DNA of 16,074 nucleotides from Gammaproteobacteria bacterium (GTDB lineage: Bacteria; Pseudomonadota; Gammaproteobacteria; SZUA-229): NCBI GenBank assembly GCA_011051475.1, contig DRLE01000019.1, positions 1-16,074 on the forward strand. Reading direction: 5' to 3'. Under the pieces are notes generated by a model that was not told where the DNA came from, ran no database searches, and saw nothing but the letters and a program-made list of their open reading frames with translations. Made by a program: the position numbers and the translations under genes. Shown piece after piece: positions 13,233 to 16,074 of the stretch (position 1 is its first letter; the number at the start of each line of letters is the position of its first letter).

Positions 13233-14012
13233 GTTATCTCGAGCGAAGCGGAGTCGAACGGGTCTTGAGCCAGCGTCGAGTCCGGTAGCATAAGATTCTT
13301 CGGCTTCGCTCAGTATGACAGGGAGTTGTCACCCTGAGTGGAGCGAAGCGGAGTCGAACGGGTCTTGAGCCTGCAGCGAGTACGGTAGCATAAGATTCTT
13401 CGGCTTCGCTCAGAATGACAGGGGATTGTCACCCTGAGCGCAGCGCAGCGGAGTCGAACGGGTCTTGAGCCTGCAGCGAGCACAGTAGTACAAGATTCTT
13501 CGGCTTCGCTCAGAATGACAGGGAGTTGTCACCCTGAGTGGAGCGCAGCGGAGTCGAACGGGTCTTGAGCCAGCGTCGAGTCCGGTAGCATAAGATTCTT
13601 CGGCTTCGCTCAGAATGACAGGGAGTTGTCACCCTGAGTGGAGCGCAGCGGAGTCGAACGGGTCTTGAGCCTGCAGCGAGTCCAGTGGTACAAGATTCTT
13701 CGGCTTTGCTCAGAATGACAGGGAGTTGTCACCCTGAGCGGAGCGCAGCGGAGTCGAACGGGTCTTGAGCCTGCAGCGAGTCCGGTAGCATAAGATTCTT
13801 CGGCTTCGCTCAGAATAGCAGGGAGTTGTCACCCTGAATAGAGCGCAGCGGAGTCGAACGGGTCTTGAGCCTGCAGCGAGTCCAGTGGTACAAGATTCTT
13901 CGGCTTTGCTCAGAATGACAGGGAGTTGTCACCCTGAGCGGAGCGCAGCGAAGTCGAACGGGTCCTGTATCAGCAGCGAGCACAGTAGTACAGGATTCGC
14001 TGGCTTTTTGTC
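13233..14012. repeat. Tandem array of eight 100-bp palindromic units before alaS
   Basis: The string AGTCGAACGGGTC recurs at exactly 100-bp steps, with units anchored at 13251, 13351, 13451, 13551, 13651, 13751, 13851 and 13951, and no net length change. Each unit has a left half (GTCACCCTGAGYGGAGCGCA then GCGGAGTCGAACGGGTCTTG), a loop of about 23 bp that varies between units, a right half (AGATTCTTCGGCTTCGCTCA then GAATGACA), and a GGGAGTT joint. Left and right halves are imperfect inverted repeats, so each unit can form a hairpin. The first unit lacks a few bases at its left edge and the last decays after about 13960. No open reading frame of interest runs through it. It fills nearly all of the 849-bp recX-alaS gap. 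Confidence 0.95.
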
Positions 14013-14070
14013 AGTTAGTAAAATTAAATATATCAACAATATAAACACATAAGTTAAAGCTATTTATAAT

Positions 14071-16074
14071 ATGAAAACAAGCGCAGAACTCCGCCAGGCC
14101 TTCCTCGATTACTTCAAAGCCAACGGCCATGAAGTCGTCCCCAGCAGCTCGCTGGTGCCGGCCAATGACCCGACCCTGTTGTTTACCAATGCTGGCATGG
14201 TGCAGTTCAAGGATGTCTTCCTGGGTCGTGACAAGCGCCCCTACAAGCGCGCCACTTCCAGTCAGCGCTGTGTGCGCGCCGGCGGCAAACACAACGATCT
14301 GGAAAACGTCGGCTACACTGCGCGCCACCATACCTTTTTTGAAATGCTGGGCAACTTCAGCTTCGGCGATTATTTCAAGGAAGAGGCCATTAAATACGCC
14401 TGGGCGTTTCTTACCGAGGTGGTCAAGCTGCCGCCGGAAAAACTCTGGGTGACGGTCTACGAGGACGATACCGAGGCGGCCGATATCTGGCTCAATACCA
14501 TCGGTGTCGATAAAAACCGCTTCAGCCGTATCGGCGACAAGCCCGGCGGCAAGCGCTACGAAAGCGATAATTTCTGGGCCATGGGCGATACCGGCCCCTG
14601 CGGTCCCTGCACCGAAATCTTCTATGACCACGGCGAGGAAATCTGGGGTGGCCCGCCGGGTACGCCGGAAGAAGACGGCGACCGCTATATTGAAATCTGG
14701 AACCTGGTGTTCATGCAGTACAACCGCAGCGCCGACGGTGAAATGAAGCCGCTGCCGGCGCCCTCGGTGGACACCGGCATGGGCCTGGAGCGCCTCGCCG
14801 CCATTCTGCAGGGCGTGCACAATAACTATGATATCGACCTGTTCCGGCACCTGATCAGGGCCGCGGCCAAAGTTACCGGCGCGAAGGACCTGGAGAGCAA
14901 GTCGCTACGCGTGATTGCCGACCATATCCGCTCCTGTTCCTTCCTCATTGTCGATGGTGTACTGCCCTCGAATGAGGGTCGCGGTTATGTCCTGCGCCGT
15001 ATTATCCGCCGCGCCTGCCGCCATGGCCACCAGCTGGGTATGGACGACCTGTTCTTCTACAAGCTGGTGCAGCCGCTGGCGGAAGTTATGGGTGACGCCT
15101 ATCCGGAGCTGGTCAGGGCGCAGGCCGATGTCGAACGCGTGCTGAAGCTGGAGGAGCAGCGCTTTGCCGAGACCCTCGATCAGGGCATGAAAATCCTGCA
15201 GGAGGATATCGACAGGCTCGAAGGCAAAACCATCAGCGGCGAAACCCTGTTCAAACTGTATGATACCTATGGCTTTCCGGTCGACCTGACCGCTGATATT
15301 GCGCGTGAACGCGGCCTGGAAATCGACGAGGCCGGTTTCGAGGCCTGTATGGAGGCCCAGCGTGAACGTGGGCGCAGCGCCAGCCAGTTCGGGGTTGACT
15401 ATAACAAGGACGTGCAGGTGGCCTGTGACTGCGTTTTCACCGGCTATGACAAACTCAAGCAGCGCAGCAAGGTGGTGGAACTGTTTGCCCGCTCTGATGA
15501 CGGCGCGCAAGCCGTGGACAGCCTGTCCGCCGGCCAGCAGGGTATTGTTGTGCTGGAGGAAACCCCGTTTTACGGCGAATCCGGCGGCCAGGTCGGTGAT
15601 ACCGGCGTGCTCACAGCCGGTGATACCCGGTTTATCGTCAGGGACACGCAGAAGCAGGGCGACAGTATCCTGCATATCGGTGAGCTGGCATCGGGCAGTA
15701 TTGCCAAAGGCGACGAGCTCAGCGCCGAGGTCGATGCGGAAAAACGCCGCGCCATCAGCCGCAACCACTCCGCCACACATTTACTGCATGCCGCCCTGCG
15801 CCAGGTGCTCGGTGAGCATGTGCAGCAGAAGGGCTCGCTGGTCGACGCCGAGCGCCTGCGCTTCGATTTCGCCCACTTCGAGCCGGTCAAGCCGGAAGAG
15901 CTAAGGGAGATCGAGCGCATCGTCAATGAACAGATCCGCGGCAACAGCCCGGCCAGTGCCGAGGAAATGGACATGGAGGCCGCAAAGGCCGCCGGCGCCA
16001 TGGCGCTGTTCGGTGAGAAATACGGCGACGTGGTACGTGTGGTCAGTATGGGCGACGATCATTTTTCCACCGAG
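14071..16074 (+). CDS. alaS: Alanyl-tRNA synthetase (3' end beyond window)
   Basis: AlaS charges tRNA-Ala and hydrolyses mischarged Ser/Gly-tRNA. The window holds residues 1-668 of a protein usually near 870 aa. The class II catalytic domain is complete: TSAELRQAFLDYF, NDPTLLFTNAGMVQFKDVFLG, RATSSQRCVRAGGKHNDLENVG, ARHHTFFEMLGNFSFGDYF, and the motif 3 region SVDTGMGLERLAA. The tRNA-recognition region and the start of the editing domain follow, with the zinc-site HSATH at 566-570. The sequence ends at ...DDHFSTE, just before the expected CGGTH editing motif, so the oxidative-resistance and C-Ala domains are not visible. The ATG has no Shine-Dalgarno; TTTATAAT directly abuts it. The upstream repeat array separates it from recX. 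Nothing suggests a pseudogene. Confidence 0.97.
   Translation, partial: MKTSAELRQAFLDYFKANGHEVVPSSSLVPANDPTLLFTNAGMVQFKDVFLGRDKRPYKRATSSQRCVRAGGKHNDLENVGYTARHHTFFEMLGNFSFGDYFKEEAIKYAWAFLTEVVKLPPEKLWVTVYEDDTEAADIWLNTIGVDKNRFSRIGDKPGGKRYESDNFWAMGDTGPCGPCTEIFYDHGEEIWGGPPGTPEEDGDRYIEIWNLVFMQYNRSADGEMKPLPAPSVDTGMGLERLAAILQGVHNNYDIDLFRHLIRAAAKVTGAKDLESKSLRVIADHIRSCSFLIVDGVLPSNEGRGYVLRRIIRRACRHGHQLGMDDLFFYKLVQPLAEVMGDAYPELVRAQADVERVLKLEEQRFAETLDQGMKILQEDIDRLEGKTISGETLFKLYDTYGFPVDLTADIARERGLEIDEAGFEACMEAQRERGRSASQFGVDYNKDVQVACDCVFTGYDKLKQRSKVVELFARSDDGAQAVDSLSAGQQGIVVLEETPFYGESGGQVGDTGVLTAGDTRFIVRDTQKQGDSILHIGELASGSIAKGDELSAEVDAEKRRAISRNHSATHLLHAALRQVLGEHVQQKGSLVDAERLRFDFAHFEPVKPEELREIERIVNEQIRGNSPASAEEMDMEAAKAAGAMALFGEKYGDVVRVVSMGDDHFSTE

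Noticed and set aside
13233..14012. CRISPR array
   Set aside because: The regular 100-bp period first suggests CRISPR, but the intervening segments are copies of each other rather than unique spacers, the units are far longer than CRISPR repeats, and no cas gene is present.
14011..15780. Long antisense open frames opposite alaS (279 and 291 codons)
   Set aside because: alaS is unmistakable on the plus strand; these frames are the usual result of GC-biased third positions on the opposite strand.

Overview
The window looks like the chromosome of a gammaproteobacterium, probably a sulfur-metabolising, Chromatiales-like one. The evidence is the gammaproteobacterial housekeeping set pncC-recA-recX-alaS with mutS close by, proteins that closely resemble gammaproteobacterial families, a DsrC/TusE-family sulfur-relay protein, and a PEP-CTERM (exosortase-sorted) surface protein. 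Gene bodies are moderately GC-rich; the intergenic spaces are either AT-rich or filled with repeats. No tRNA, rRNA, CRISPR array, transposase or phage gene is visible.

Layout. Positions 1-116 hold the tail of an unidentified protein. A 390-bp AT-rich control region with a good sigma-54-type -24/-12 site and two inverted repeats leads to a PEP-CTERM protein (507-1151, +), which ends at a bidirectional terminator. On the minus strand, transcribed right to left, come mutS (6850-4247), nadK (3948-3076) and recN (3000-1312), with palindromic repeat DNA filling both gaps between them. A 502-aa lipoprotein of unknown function (7125-8633, +) is flanked by two copies of a roughly 68-bp REP-like repeat and separates mutS from pncC (8792-9292, +). 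Next are three minus-strand genes: an FHA-domain protein (9657-9307), a pseudo-receiver-like protein (10122-9745) and a DsrC-like protein (10830-10489). The plus-strand genes recA (11216-12268), recX (12796-13221) and alaS (14071 to the window end, truncated) complete the window.

Repeats are the most striking feature. A palindromic family beginning GTCAYYCTGAGCG and ending in the reverse complement (CAGAATGAC) occurs between genes at six loci: near 1247, 4083, 10274, 12394, 12490-12685, and as eight tandem units with an exact 100-bp period at 13233-14012, directly before alaS. At 3995-4242 and 10220-10480 a single copy sits inside a second, unrelated outer inverted repeat, giving a nested structure of about 250 bp. 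The transcripts recA-recX, recX-alaS, mutS-nadK and nadK-recN are all interrupted by such structured DNA.

Together the genes cover recombination and repair (MutS, RecN, RecA, RecX), NAD(P) metabolism (NadK, PncC) and alanyl-tRNA synthesis. The accessory part is a surface or matrix protein, a lipoprotein, and three small proteins of likely regulatory or sulfur-related role. The best candidates for new biology are the repeat system, the DsrC-like protein whose terminal catalytic cysteine is replaced by aspartate, and the conserved-looking pseudo-receiver whose start codon lies immediately after a terminator-like hairpin.
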